Assembly: GCF_013282095.1 (NCBI RefSeq) | Contig: NZ_BLTJ01000004.1 | Coordinates: 230,124 to 294,123, forward strand | Origin: Enterocloster alcoholdehydrogenati | GTDB lineage: Bacteria > Bacillota > Clostridia > Lachnospirales > Lachnospiraceae | Reading direction: 5' to 3' | Length of the DNA stretch: 64,000 nt | In this document: positions 34,438 to 42,677 of the stretch, in pieces | How the letters are laid out: every line of letters begins with the position of its first letter | Position numbering within the stretch: position 1 is the stretch's first letter | Program-made: the position numbers and the translations under genes | Notes under the pieces: model-generated | The model's input: the letters and a program-made list of their open reading frames with translations, nothing else | What the model was told of the DNA's origin: nothing | The model's database searches: none

Positions 34438-35508
34438 TCATTCGGTGACCGTATCGAACATCCCGGCCGCTGTGCCGGTGAGAGATTCAGGGAGTGTGAT
34501 GCCCAGGTTTTCAGCAACCTTCTGGTTTCCATAGAAGGCGGCCTCCTTGATAGTTTCAAAGTTCATCTCACTGGCCTTTGCTTCGCCCTTTAAAACCTTC
34601 GCAGCCATCTGTCCGGTCTGCTTGCCAAGTTCTACATAGTCAAGGCCCATGGCGGCCAGACAGCCTGCTTTTACCTGCTCGATCTCGCTTCCGAATACAG
34701 GAATATTTTTAGCAGAAGCCTTGCTTAAGATCACAGGAAGGGAGGCAACCACGGTGTTGTCTGTTAAGTTGGTGATGCAGTCTACCTTTCCGATCAGTGT
34801 GTCCGCAGCCAGAGGGATATCGGCAGAAGAGGAGATGCCGGAATCTACGATCTCAAAACCATATTTGGGAGCAAGCTCTTTATACTCGGCAATGGCGGAT
34901 TCGGAATTTACCTCGCTGGTAGTATACATGATGCCGATATTTTTGGCCTCAGGAAGGATTTCGCGGATCATCTGCAGCTGCTGTTCGATGGGAAGCTTAT
35001 CACTGGTACCTGTAACCTCGCCGACGGGAGTACCGTCCGCATTGGCCAGCTCGGCGGCTACCGGATCGGTAACTGCGGTAAAGATGACGGGGATATCGGA
35101 TTTCATGGCCACGCTGTATTCTGCCTGGGCCATGGGGGTTGCGACTGCGCACATCAGATCTACATTTTTGCCTGCATAGGTATTTGCAATCTGGCTGGCT
35201 GTGCCGCCGTCAGCCTGTGCGTTGTTATAAAGAACGGTCAGGTTTTTCCCTTCCTCAATACCCGCCTCAGCCAGGCCCGCAAGAAAGCCCTCCCGGCAGT
35301 TGTCTAAGGAGCCGTGCTCCGCAAACTGACCGATACCGATGGTGTAAGTGCCGTCCTCATCCGCCGTGCTTTTGCCGGAATCGCCGGTATTTGCTCCAGC
35401 ACTGGAAGGAGCTGTACTGTCAGCGGCAGACTGGCCGGAAGAGCTGCAGCCTGCTAAGAGGGAAACGCCCATTGCTGCTGTTAAAAGGATCGCCATTGAT
35501 TTTTTCAT
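34438..35508 (-). CDS. trpX: ABC transporter substrate-binding lipoprotein, tryptophan-type
   Basis: 356 residues from ATG 35508, behind GGAGGAA. The N-terminus is a lipoprotein signal (MKKSMAILLTAAMGVSLLAGC) followed by a Ser/Gly/Asp-rich linker and an ABC_sub_bind (COG2984) domain, with YTIGIGQFAEHGSLDNCREGF at its start. A longer frame from 35631 would run through the T-box terminator and is rejected. It is the first gene of the T-box-controlled operon, so it probably binds tryptophan. Confidence 0.87.
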   Translation of the reverse strand: MKKSMAILLTAAMGVSLLAGCSSSGQSAADSTAPSSAGANTGDSGKSTADEDGTYTIGIGQFAEHGSLDNCREGFLAGLAEAGIEEGKNLTVLYNNAQADGGTASQIANTYAGKNVDLMCAVATPMAQAEYSVAMKSDIPVIFTAVTDPVAAELANADGTPVGEVTGTSDKLPIEQQLQMIREILPEAKNIGIMYTTSEVNSESAIAEYKELAPKYGFEIVDSGISSSADIPLAADTLIGKVDCITNLTDNTVVASLPVILSKASAKNIPVFGSEIEQVKAGCLAAMGLDYVELGKQTGQMAAKVLKGEAKASEMNFETIKEAAFYGNQKVAENLGITLPESLTGTAAGMFDTVTE

Positions 35509-35524
35509 AATAAGTTCCTCCTTG

Positions 35525-35824
35525 ATAATAATAAAAAAGTCCCAATTACAACCAGGTTGTAATTGAGACGAAATAAATCCGCGGTGCCACTCAAATTGAC
35601 TGAATAAAAGTCCACTCTCACATACTATCATATGTGCTGCAAATATAACGGGTGCAGAATCCGTCAGTCCCTACCCTGACCGCCAAAGCGGATATCCATA
35701 CCGTTCAGGACTGCCCTCGAAAGTCCATTCAGCTGCCTGCATAATACCGCGATCCCACCGCCCGCGGCTCTCTGTAAAAATGCCCTGGAAACTTACTCCT
35801 CTTTCTCATCGGTTTAGCTTATTG
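35525..35824 (-). ncRNA. T-box leader, tryptophan specifier, upstream of trpXYZ
   Basis: Read on the minus strand: AGAGAGCC in stem I, GGTGGGA, a specifier region GAA-TGG-A with UGG at 35727-35725, and the T-box AGTGGCACCGCGG at 35591-35579. The terminator hairpin and T-run follow. UGG is the tryptophan codon, so uncharged tRNA-Trp should switch on the transporter. Confidence 0.92.
35533..35569 (-). terminator. T-box regulated terminator of trpXYZ
   Basis: On the minus strand a 15-bp stem, GTCTCAATTACAACC with GGTTGTAATTGGGAC, is followed by TTTTTT. It lies just after the T-box sequence and before the trpX start. Confidence 0.9.
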
Positions 35825-35830
35825 ATTCGT

Positions 35831-35859
35831 ATCTTAATACAGGATGCGTCATTTGTCAA
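35831..35859 (-). promoter_or_regulatory. Promoter of the trpXYZ T-box transcript
   Basis: On the minus strand TTGACA (35859-35854), 17 bases, TAAGAT (35836-35831). Confidence 0.85.
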
Positions 35860-36003
35860 CTACTTTTTTGATTCCCCATATTCCCCAATATATAAATTTG
35901 TGGTATTATAATAGTGATATCGCGGGCCAGGGGCTCATGTCCGCTATGCCTGCGTGAACAGACATGAGCCTGAGACGCCGCAAATACCGGGAGGAGTGAA
36001 ACT

Positions 36004-36516
36004 GTGAAAAGATTGCTGGCAGTAGTAGATATGCAGAAGGATTTCATAGACGGAGCGCTGGGAACAAAAGAGGCAGAGGCCATCGTGCCGGCTGTGAGGG
36101 AGCGGATTAAGGAGTATCTGACAGCAGGGGATGAGGTGGTATTTACCCTGGATACCCATGAAAAGGACTATATGGAGACGATGGAGGGAAGGAAACTGCC
36201 GGTTCCTCACTGTATCCGGGGTACGGAGGGCTGGGAGTTGGATTCCTGCTTAAAGGATATGCCGGGAAAACGGTTTGAAAAGCATACATTTGGAAGTATG
36301 GAACTGGCGGCCTATATAAAGGCCGGAGGATATGACAGGATTGAACTGATTGGCCTGTGTACCGATATTTGCGTGATCTCAAATGCCATGGTGATTAAGG
36401 CAGAGGTACCGGAGACGGAGATCTGCGTCAGGGCAGGCTGCTGTGCGGGTGTAACGCCAAAGAGCCATGAAAATGCTCTAAATGCTATGAAGATGTGTCA
36501 TATTGATGTGATCTAG
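36004..36516 (+). CDS. Isochorismatase-family hydrolase, nicotinamidase-like
   Basis: 170 residues with the cysteine-hydrolase triad pattern: Asp in VVDMQKDF (residue 9), lysine in the PVPHCIRGT-to-KRFEKHTFGS region, and the nucleophile in GLCTDICVISNA, where the second Cys fits the catalytic one. VDMQKDF and DTHEKDY are typical of nicotinamidase (PncA-like) enzymes that convert nicotinamide to nicotinate. Substrate could also be another amide. It is a single gene, divergent from trpX; GGGAGGAG precedes the start. Confidence 0.82.
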   Translation: MKRLLAVVDMQKDFIDGALGTKEAEAIVPAVRERIKEYLTAGDEVVFTLDTHEKDYMETMEGRKLPVPHCIRGTEGWELDSCLKDMPGKRFEKHTFGSMELAAYIKAGGYDRIELIGLCTDICVISNAMVIKAEVPETEICVRAGCCAGVTPKSHENALNAMKMCHIDVI

Positions 36517-36570
36517 GGCTTATGTCCTGACAGTCTGATATAAGCGAAACCATAAAGGAGGCTTGAATTT

Positions 36571-37212
36571 ATGAGCAGCAGACATTTTGTAATTACCGTT
36601 GAACGCCAGTACGGAAGCGGAGGACGCCTGACAAGCGAGCGTCTGGCCAGGGAGCTGGGAATCCATTTTTATGACGAGGATATTTTAAAAATGACCTCAG
36701 AAACCAGCGCCATTGGAGAACAGTATTTCCGTCTGGCGGATGAGAAGGCGGGCAACAACCTTCTGTACCGTATTGTGACGAATATAAAACCGGATCTGAC
36801 AGAGCCGGCCCAAAACGGCCATAATATTACCTCGCCGGAGAATCTGTTCCGTTTCCAGTCCTCTGTGATCCGTAAGCTGGCGGCTTCTGAGAACTGCATT
36901 ATCGTTGGGCGCTGCGGCAACTATGTGCTCCAGGATCAGTTAGATGATGTGATCCGCATCTTTGTTTACGCGGATACGGTTACCAGAGTTCGCAGGATCA
37001 TGGATGTAGATAAGGTAGACGAGGCGGAGGCTCTGCGCCGGATGAAGCGCATTGACCGAACCCGCACGGAGTATCATCGGTATTTTACTGGAAAAAACTG
37101 GATGGATATGGAGAATTATGATCTTCCAATCAATGCCAGCCGCATTGATTACGATCAGATGATCGTGCTGATCAAGAATTATATGAAACTTCGGGGCTTT
37201 CTGGAAGATTAG
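36571..37212 (+). CDS. Cytidylate-kinase-like family protein
   Basis: 213 residues beginning with a P-loop-like stretch VERQYGSGGRLTSERLARELGIHFYD, a form common in the cytidylate kinase-like (AAK6/Cmk2) family of Clostridia. It contains CIIVGRCGNYVL and an arginine-rich RMKRIDRTRTEYHRYFTGKNW lid/base region. A true Cmk is usually encoded elsewhere with rpsA/ispH, so the nucleotide substrate here is uncertain. AAAGGAGGC precedes the ATG. Confidence 0.82.
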   Translation: MSSRHFVITVERQYGSGGRLTSERLARELGIHFYDEDILKMTSETSAIGEQYFRLADEKAGNNLLYRIVTNIKPDLTEPAQNGHNITSPENLFRFQSSVIRKLAASENCIIVGRCGNYVLQDQLDDVIRIFVYADTVTRVRRIMDVDKVDEAEALRRMKRIDRTRTEYHRYFTGKNWMDMENYDLPINASRIDYDQMIVLIKNYMKLRGFLED

Positions 37213-37273
37213 GCGGGGAAGGAGGGAAAGGCGTTTTCGGGGACAGTGGCGCGTACATAATATGAGGTGAAAG

Positions 37274-38047
37274 ATGAATATATTTGCAGGGATTATGATC
37301 CCTTTTCTCGGAACGACGGCAGGAGCCGCCTGTGTCTTTTTCCTGCGGGGTGAACTAAAGCCTGGGGTGCAGAAGGCATTCCTGGGCTTTGCCTCCGGTG
37401 TGATGGTTGCGGCTTCTGTGTGGTCTCTTCTGATCCCGGCCATGGAGATGAGCGGGAATATGGGAAAACTTGCCTTTATTCCTGCCGCAATGGGATTTTT
37501 GCTGGGAATGGGTTTCCTGCTCCTTCTGGATACAGTGGTGCCGCATCTTCACATGGATGCTGACGAACCGGAGGGAGCAAAAAAAAGCCTGAAAAAAAGC
37601 ACCATGCTGGTGCTTGCTGTGACCCTTCACAATATTCCTGAGGGGATGGCCGTAGGCGTGGCTTTTGCGGGAATGATGGCCGGGAGCCATACCATTTCCA
37701 TGACCGGTGCATTGGCACTGGCTTTGGGAATTGCAATCCAGAATTTTCCGGAAGGAGCGGTCATCTCTCTTCCCTTAAGGGAGGCGGCGGGCCAGAAAAA
37801 GGCCTTTGTCTATGGAATGCTTTCGGGCATTGTAGAGCCGGTGGGAGCGGTTGTCATGCTCCTTCTGGCTGATCAGCTGGGGTCATCCCTTCCCTATTTT
37901 TTATCCTTTGCCGCCGGAGCCATGCTCTATGTAGTGGTAGAGGAGCTGATTCCGGAGGCCTCCGAGGGAAGTCATTCCAATATAGGAACCATGGGATTTG
38001 CCGCCGGATTTGTACTGATGATGGTATTGGATGTAGCCCTGGGGTAG
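37274..38047 (+). CDS. ZIP-family metal transporter
   Basis: 257 residues, about eight membrane segments. The metal pathway is visible in TM IV (TLHNIPEGMAVGVAFA) and TM V (QNFPEGAVISLPL), with H-N-x2-E and N-x2-E patterns as in ZupT/GufA. A short acidic/His loop (PHLHMDADEPEG) precedes TM IV. It probably imports zinc or another divalent metal. It has its own ribosome site, GAGGTGAAAG. Confidence 0.9.
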   Translation: MNIFAGIMIPFLGTTAGAACVFFLRGELKPGVQKAFLGFASGVMVAASVWSLLIPAMEMSGNMGKLAFIPAAMGFLLGMGFLLLLDTVVPHLHMDADEPEGAKKSLKKSTMLVLAVTLHNIPEGMAVGVAFAGMMAGSHTISMTGALALALGIAIQNFPEGAVISLPLREAAGQKKAFVYGMLSGIVEPVGAVVMLLLADQLGSSLPYFLSFAAGAMLYVVVEELIPEASEGSHSNIGTMGFAAGFVLMMVLDVALG

Positions 38048-38086
38048 CGTTTAACGCCCGCCCAGGGCTTTTTGATTTTGACGGGA

Positions 38087-38599
38087 TCAGAGATCGATCC
38101 AATATCTCTGTGTCACGACGCCATCGTCCTGTTTTATTTCGTTTTCCAGGATTCCGCCGTTGTTTATAATGCTTTTGGCAGAGCCGATATTGTCTTTTCG
38201 GCAGGTCATAAGAACCCGCTTCAGGCCCAGCTTTTTACATTCTTCAAGGCCAAGGGCGATCATCCGGGTGGCGATGCCCTTTTGGCGCTCTGAAGGCCTT
38301 ACGCCGTCGCCGATATGGCCCCCGTGTTTTAATAGATTGTCATTGAGATAATGGCGTATATTGATGGCTCCCACCATAAGATTTCTGTCTGTATCCAGGC
38401 AGAAAAAGGTAGATTCAGGCACCAGGCCGTCGGCCGTCCCCGTTTGTTCCAGGCTGTCCATATAGGCCGAAAAGTCACGGATATCCGCTCTGTCAATGGC
38501 CCAGGGGACAATGGCCTCGCCGCTTGTCTTCCATTCGCGTATCATGTCCTCAGCCAGACTGCGGTACTGCGGCTCCATTTTGACTAACTGCAGATTCAT
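38087..38599 (-). CDS. GNAT-family N-acetyltransferase
   Basis: 170 residues with the acetyl-CoA-binding segment of GNAT proteins (IGDGVRPSERQKGIATRMI, Q/R-x2-G-x-A), preceded by beta strands containing FFCLDTDRNLMVGAINIRH. Substrate is unknown. It lies 8 bases downstream of aroA in the same direction and may be cotranscribed. Confidence 0.85.
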   Translation of the reverse strand: MNLQLVKMEPQYRSLAEDMIREWKTSGEAIVPWAIDRADIRDFSAYMDSLEQTGTADGLVPESTFFCLDTDRNLMVGAINIRHYLNDNLLKHGGHIGDGVRPSERQKGIATRMIALGLEECKKLGLKRVLMTCRKDNIGSAKSIINNGGILENEIKQDDGVVTQRYWIDL

Positions 38600-38606
38600 T
38601 TAGCGC

Positions 38607-39893
38607 TTACCTCCTTTTTCCGGAAAGGTTCATCAGATCCTCATAAAAACAGGGATAGGAGATGCTGACACATTCTCCGCTTCTTATCTCGGTTACGCCT
38701 TCGGCACACTGGGAGGCCACGGCAAAGGTCATGGCGATCCGGTGGTCCAGATGGCTTTCAATGGCTGCGCCGCGGAGCGGTTTTCCGCCACGGATGATCA
38801 TGCCGTCCTCCGTTTCCGTCACATCCGCGCCCATGGCAGTCAGGTTTTGTGCCATGACGGCGATCCGGTTGGATTCCTTTACCTTAAGTTCACCTGCATC
38901 GCTGATTCTTGTTTCGCCTTCTGCCACAGCTGCCATGGCGGCGATCATTGGGAGTTCGTCAATGAGTGTGGGAATGATAGCTCCTGCGATATCTGTGCCG
39001 TGAAGCCTGCTGTAGCGTACCAGAATATCAGCGGTAGGTTCACCCTCCTGGCCGCGCACGTTAAGCAGGGTAAGATCGGCTCCCATAGCCCGGCATACAT
39101 GGAGAATACCATCACGGGTGGGGTTGATGCCTACATTTTTAATTAAGATTTCAGAACCGGGAATCATCAGTCCGGCTGCGATAAAGTAGGCGGCAGAGGA
39201 AATATCTCCCGGCACCATTACCTTTTGACCGTAGAGCTGTCCAGCGGGGCAGATGGAAACTGTGGTTCCCTCTGTGGAAACAGAAGCTCCGAACAGCTTA
39301 AGCATTCGTTCTGAATGGTTTCTGGATACAAAAGGCTCAGTAACCTTTGTGATGCCCTCCGCATAGAGGCCTGCCAGAAGAACCGCAGATTTTACCTGGG
39401 CGGAAGCCACAGGGGATGTATAGTGGATTCCGTGGAGGCTTTTTCCGCGGATGGAAAGAGGAGCACAGCCGTTTCCGTGTATGCTGGTGATATCGGCACC
39501 CATCTGGGATAAGGGTTCTATGATCCGCTTCATAGGCCTTTTCTGGATGGAAACATCTCCAGTGAGCGTCACATCAAAATTCTGGGCGCTTAAGATACCG
39601 GAGATCAGGCGGGTGGTGGTACCGCTGTTGCCGCAGTCAAGAATTGTCTCGGGCCGCGTAAGTCCGTGAAGGCCGCGGCCTTGAACCAGCACTGTATCTC
39701 CCCTGTTTTCTATGGAAATCCCCATTTTCTCAAAACAGGAGATTGTGGAAAGGCAGTCTGCCCCCTGGAGAAAGCCATGGATTTCCGTAGTTCCCTTTGC
39801 CAGGGAACCAAACATCACCGCCCTATGGGAGATGGATTTGTCGCCGGGGACAGTGATTTCTCCCCGAAGGGGACCCCATTTTCTTAATTCCAT
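38607..39893 (-). CDS. aroA: 3-phosphoshikimate 1-carboxyvinyltransferase (EPSP synthase)
   Basis: Joins PEP to shikimate-3-phosphate. The 428 residues contain the PEP/S3P-binding GDKSISHR (about 18-25), GNSGTTTRL (about 88-96) and the late catalytic region around DELPMIAAMAA and SHLDHRIAM. Full length. The N-terminal MELRKWGPLRGEITVPGDKS is classic. It has its own strong minus-strand promoter and a structured leader of about 190 bases, so it is not simply read through from tyrA. Confidence 0.95.
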   Translation of the reverse strand: MELRKWGPLRGEITVPGDKSISHRAVMFGSLAKGTTEIHGFLQGADCLSTISCFEKMGISIENRGDTVLVQGRGLHGLTRPETILDCGNSGTTTRLISGILSAQNFDVTLTGDVSIQKRPMKRIIEPLSQMGADITSIHGNGCAPLSIRGKSLHGIHYTSPVASAQVKSAVLLAGLYAEGITKVTEPFVSRNHSERMLKLFGASVSTEGTTVSICPAGQLYGQKVMVPGDISSAAYFIAAGLMIPGSEILIKNVGINPTRDGILHVCRAMGADLTLLNVRGQEGEPTADILVRYSRLHGTDIAGAIIPTLIDELPMIAAMAAVAEGETRISDAGELKVKESNRIAVMAQNLTAMGADVTETEDGMIIRGGKPLRGAAIESHLDHRIAMTFAVASQCAEGVTEIRSGECVSISYPCFYEDLMNLSGKRR

Positions 39894-39933
39894 ATGTATG
39901 ATTCCTCGTTTTTCTAGACTTTTAAATGCAACA

Positions 39934-40079
39934 TACCATCAGCAGACAAGGGGACACACGGTTCTGCGCCGCAGATTCGTGAAACTGGGGCAGTGCCTTA
40001 CAGGACCGCAAATCTGTGACGAAGAACTCCCTCGGACTCCCAGCGGTTGGGGCGTGTGTTCTCTTATCAGCTGATGGTA
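39934..40079. ncRNA. Unidentified structured element between tyrA and aroA
   Basis: Outer arms TACCATCAGC (39934-39943) and GCTGATGGTA (40070-40079) are exact complements. A second helix pairs GGGGACACACG (39950-39960) with CGTGTGTTCTC (40053-40063). Inside, GTTCT pairs with AGAAC and CAGATT with AATCTG. The wobble pairs are G-U if the plus strand is the RNA and A-C if the minus strand is, favouring a plus-strand RNA. Yet the good promoter at 40094-40122 reads it in the minus direction, as the aroA leader. No known riboswitch class was matched. Confidence 0.5.
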
Positions 40080-40093
40080 ACATTCTACACGAA

Positions 40094-40122
40094 ATTTTAA
40101 CCGGTCATGGGGTTTGTGTCAA
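40094..40122 (-). promoter_or_regulatory. Minus-strand promoter upstream of aroA
   Basis: On the minus strand TTGACA (40122-40117), 17 bases, TAAAAT (40099-40094). Transcription would begin just before the structured element at 40079-39934. Confidence 0.8.
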
Positions 40123-40149
40123 TGCCTTTGCCATGAGGGACAGATTTCT

Positions 40150-41280
40150 CTACAGCCGCACCAGGTCGAATTTGTACTTTTCGAGCCGCTCCCAGGCCTC
40201 CTTCATGGAAGTCTCGTTGTAAAAGGCGATTTTTAAAGCGCCTTCGCCCCGTTCCCTGTTGTTATTGATGCCGATATTTTTGATGCTGATGCCCTTGGCA
40301 GCCAGAATCACCGCAATGGTGGAAATAGATCCCACCTCATCTGCCACATCCACAGAAAACTCATAGGAGGGCTCTATGGGGCCTTTGGCCCGGTCTGATA
40401 TAGAATTGCGGTAAGAGCGGGACTGGTCAAAAAGCCGGTAAATATCCCTGCCCTTATGTCCGCGGATCTGTGCCAGGATTTCCTGTAAAGAATAGATATA
40501 CTGTTCTAACATATCTCCGATGGGAGCCGCGTTTGTCATACAGATCTGCTCCCACATCTCTGGTGAAGAAGAGGCGATCCGGGTGATATCCTTAAAGCCT
40601 CCAGCCGCGATCCGGCGCATGGTTCCAGCGGCAGAATCATTGTCTTTCACAAGATTTACCAGGCTGGATGCAACCAGATGGGGCAGATGGCTTACCGCTG
40701 CCGTTACCCGGTCGTGCTCCCTGTAATCAAGAACCAGTGGGATCGCATCCACTGCCTGAGCCACCGCCAGGATGCGGCGGACGTTCTCTGTATATTGGGC
40801 GCTTTCCCCGCTCTGTCCCTCCGGCGGGGTCACGATATAGTAGGCATTTTCCAGGAGATGATCCGTGGAATTTTCATATCCTGTCTTTTCCGAGCCGGTC
40901 ATGGGATGGCCGCCCACAAAGCAGTGCTCCAGGCCCTGACGCCGTATTTCCTCATGGATATCTGTTTTTGTACTGCCCACATCGGTGATCAGCGCTCCGG
41001 GCTTTAAGAAAGGCCGGATGGCGGAGAGATACCTGGCGTTATATTCCACCGGAGTGCACAGAAAGATGAGATCACATTCCCGAAGTTCTTCTCCAATGCC
41101 TTCTAAGATTACGTCTACGATGCCGTCCTTTTGCGCCTGCTCTAATTTGGCGCGGGTCCGCATATAGGCCATAATGCGGATATCAGGTCTGGCCCGTTTG
41201 ATTCCCTTTGCGAGAGAACCTCCGATCAGTCCAAGACCGATGAATGCCATCGTGGAATCCTTGATAGCGAATGGTTCCAT
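40150..41280 (-). CDS. tyrA: Prephenate dehydrogenase with C-terminal ACT domain
   Basis: Oxidatively decarboxylates prephenate to 4-hydroxyphenylpyruvate for tyrosine. The 376 residues start with an NAD-binding IGLGLIGGSLAKGI motif and include the catalytic HPMTGSE stretch. The final 75 residues (FSVDVADEVGSISTIAVILAAKGI) form an ACT domain, the usual seat of tyrosine feedback. It lies 20 bases downstream of aroF and is probably cotranscribed. Confidence 0.95.
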   Translation of the reverse strand: MEPFAIKDSTMAFIGLGLIGGSLAKGIKRARPDIRIMAYMRTRAKLEQAQKDGIVDVILEGIGEELRECDLIFLCTPVEYNARYLSAIRPFLKPGALITDVGSTKTDIHEEIRRQGLEHCFVGGHPMTGSEKTGYENSTDHLLENAYYIVTPPEGQSGESAQYTENVRRILAVAQAVDAIPLVLDYREHDRVTAAVSHLPHLVASSLVNLVKDNDSAAGTMRRIAAGGFKDITRIASSSPEMWEQICMTNAAPIGDMLEQYIYSLQEILAQIRGHKGRDIYRLFDQSRSYRNSISDRAKGPIEPSYEFSVDVADEVGSISTIAVILAAKGISIKNIGINNNRERGEGALKIAFYNETSMKEAWERLEKYKFDLVRL

Positions 41281-41300
41281 AGCGCATCCCCCTTGCTTTT

Positions 41301-42320
41301 TTAAAATGAGATTCTTCTTCCGGACAGTTCGCAGTAGGGCTTTAATTCATCCATAAGCTTCTCAAAGGCATCAAAGGTCAGTGACTGAGGACCGTCGGAC
41401 AGAGCGCAGGCCGGGTTGGGATGTACCTCGATCATCAGTCCGTCCGCTCCTGCTGCTACAGCCGCCTTTGCGAGAGGCCCCACATAGGCTCTTACGCCAG
41501 TGGCATGGCTGGGATCAACGATCACCGGAAGATGGCTTTTCTGGCGGATCACCGGCACGGCGCTGATATCTAATGTATTGCGGGTAGAGGTCTCATATGT
41601 GCGGATTCCTCTTTCGCAGAGGACGATATTGGGATTTCCCTCTGAAATGATATACTCAGCAGCATTGAGCCACTCGTCGACGGTGGCGCACAGCCCTCTC
41701 TTTAAGAGTACAGGCATACCGGATTTTCCCGCTTCCTTTAAAAGCTCAAAGTTCTGCATATTTCTGGCTCCGATCTGGAGCATATCTACATATTTGGAAG
41801 CCGCTTCGATAGCATGGGCGCTTGTGACCTCGCAGATGACATTTAAGCCGGTAGCCTCTCTGGCTTCTTTCATATATTTTAAACCTTCTTCCTCTAAGCC
41901 CTGGAAGGAGTAGGGGGAGGTGCGCGGCTTGTAAGCGCCGCCCCGCAGGAAGGTAGCCCCGGCCTTTTTTACGGCAAATGCAGTTTCCATCAGCTGTTCT
42001 CTGGACTCGATGGCGCAGGGGCCGGCCATAACGGTAAGGTTTCCGGGGCCGATATGGGTATTTCCCACCGGGACCACAGAATCGTCAGGATGGAACTTTT
42101 TGTTGACCAGTTTGTAGGATTCTGTGACAGACACTACCTTATCTACTCCTTCGCTTATCTCGATGTTGCTGCCGGCTAAGCGGCTCTTGTCCCCTACCAC
42201 GCCTACGATAGTCACCTGGGAACCCTGTGAGAGATGGGGAGTAAGCCCCTTGGATTCGATCAGATCGGTTACTTTTTTTACAGCCTCTTCGGAGGCGTTC
42301 GGCTTCATGATAATGATCAT
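41301..42320 (-). CDS. aroF: 3-deoxy-7-phosphoheptulonate synthase (DAHP synthase)
   Basis: First step of the shikimate pathway. ATG at 42320 (MIIIMKPNASEEAVKKVTDLI) gives 339 residues and has AGGAGA upstream; a longer frame from 42350 lacks one. A ferredoxin-like N-terminal domain of about 70 residues precedes the barrel, as in the AroG(beta)/AroF family. Active-site stretches are MAGPCAIES, GGAYKPRTSPYSFQG and the late DPSHATG with HPNP. The N-terminal domain is the usual site of aromatic amino-acid inhibition. Confidence 0.94.
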   Translation of the reverse strand: MIIIMKPNASEEAVKKVTDLIESKGLTPHLSQGSQVTIVGVVGDKSRLAGSNIEISEGVDKVVSVTESYKLVNKKFHPDDSVVPVGNTHIGPGNLTVMAGPCAIESREQLMETAFAVKKAGATFLRGGAYKPRTSPYSFQGLEEEGLKYMKEAREATGLNVICEVTSAHAIEAASKYVDMLQIGARNMQNFELLKEAGKSGMPVLLKRGLCATVDEWLNAAEYIISEGNPNIVLCERGIRTYETSTRNTLDISAVPVIRQKSHLPVIVDPSHATGVRAYVGPLAKAAVAAGADGLMIEVHPNPACALSDGPQSLTFDAFEKLMDELKPYCELSGRRISF

Positions 42321-42382
42321 AGCAGTATTCTCCTTTTTCGGCTGGCCCATGTATCTGCAGGGCCGCTGTTTTATTATATCCC

Positions 42383-42411
42383 AGTGTATCGCCTGAATGT
42401 GAAAATGTCAA
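42383..42411 (-). promoter_or_regulatory. Promoter of the aroF-tyrA unit
   Basis: On the minus strand TTGACA (42411-42406), 17 bases, TACACT (42388-42383). A TATAAT also lies about 7 bases further downstream but is too far from the -35. Confidence 0.7.
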
Positions 42412-42677
42412 CACTTTATTGCTTTAAAGTTCGACGCTTTTATGTGAGAAAATGAAGGCGGATGCAATGGCCTCTTATAAAAAGAGCACAGAGATAGGAT
42501 AAAAATGTTTTGTTTTATAATGTTTCACGGAATGTTTTGAAAAAGATAAAAATTTAGTTGTACAAATAAGTCAAAATACTTGAAAAAAACTGAAAAATTT
42601 AGTAAAATAAATACATGGCTTGAATATCATGTAGCTCTAGGATTCGAGCGTACACTTAACGCACAGGAGGGAAGCTT
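42412..42677. other. Divergent control region between aroF and the EF-G-like gene
   Basis: No gene is seen in this AT-rich stretch. It holds the plus-strand promoter at 42580-42608 and a leader of about 60 bases ending in the ribosome site AGGAGGG. Confidence 0.7.
42580..42608 (+). promoter_or_regulatory. Promoter of the EF-G-like gene
   Basis: TTGAAA (42580-42585), 17 bases, TAAAAT (42603-42608). Confidence 0.8.

Noticed and set aside
39934..40079. Cobalamin riboswitch
   Set aside because: Only short resemblances (GTGAAA and CCGCAAATCTGTGACG) on the plus strand; the B12 box and the surrounding helices are missing, and no gene follows in that direction.
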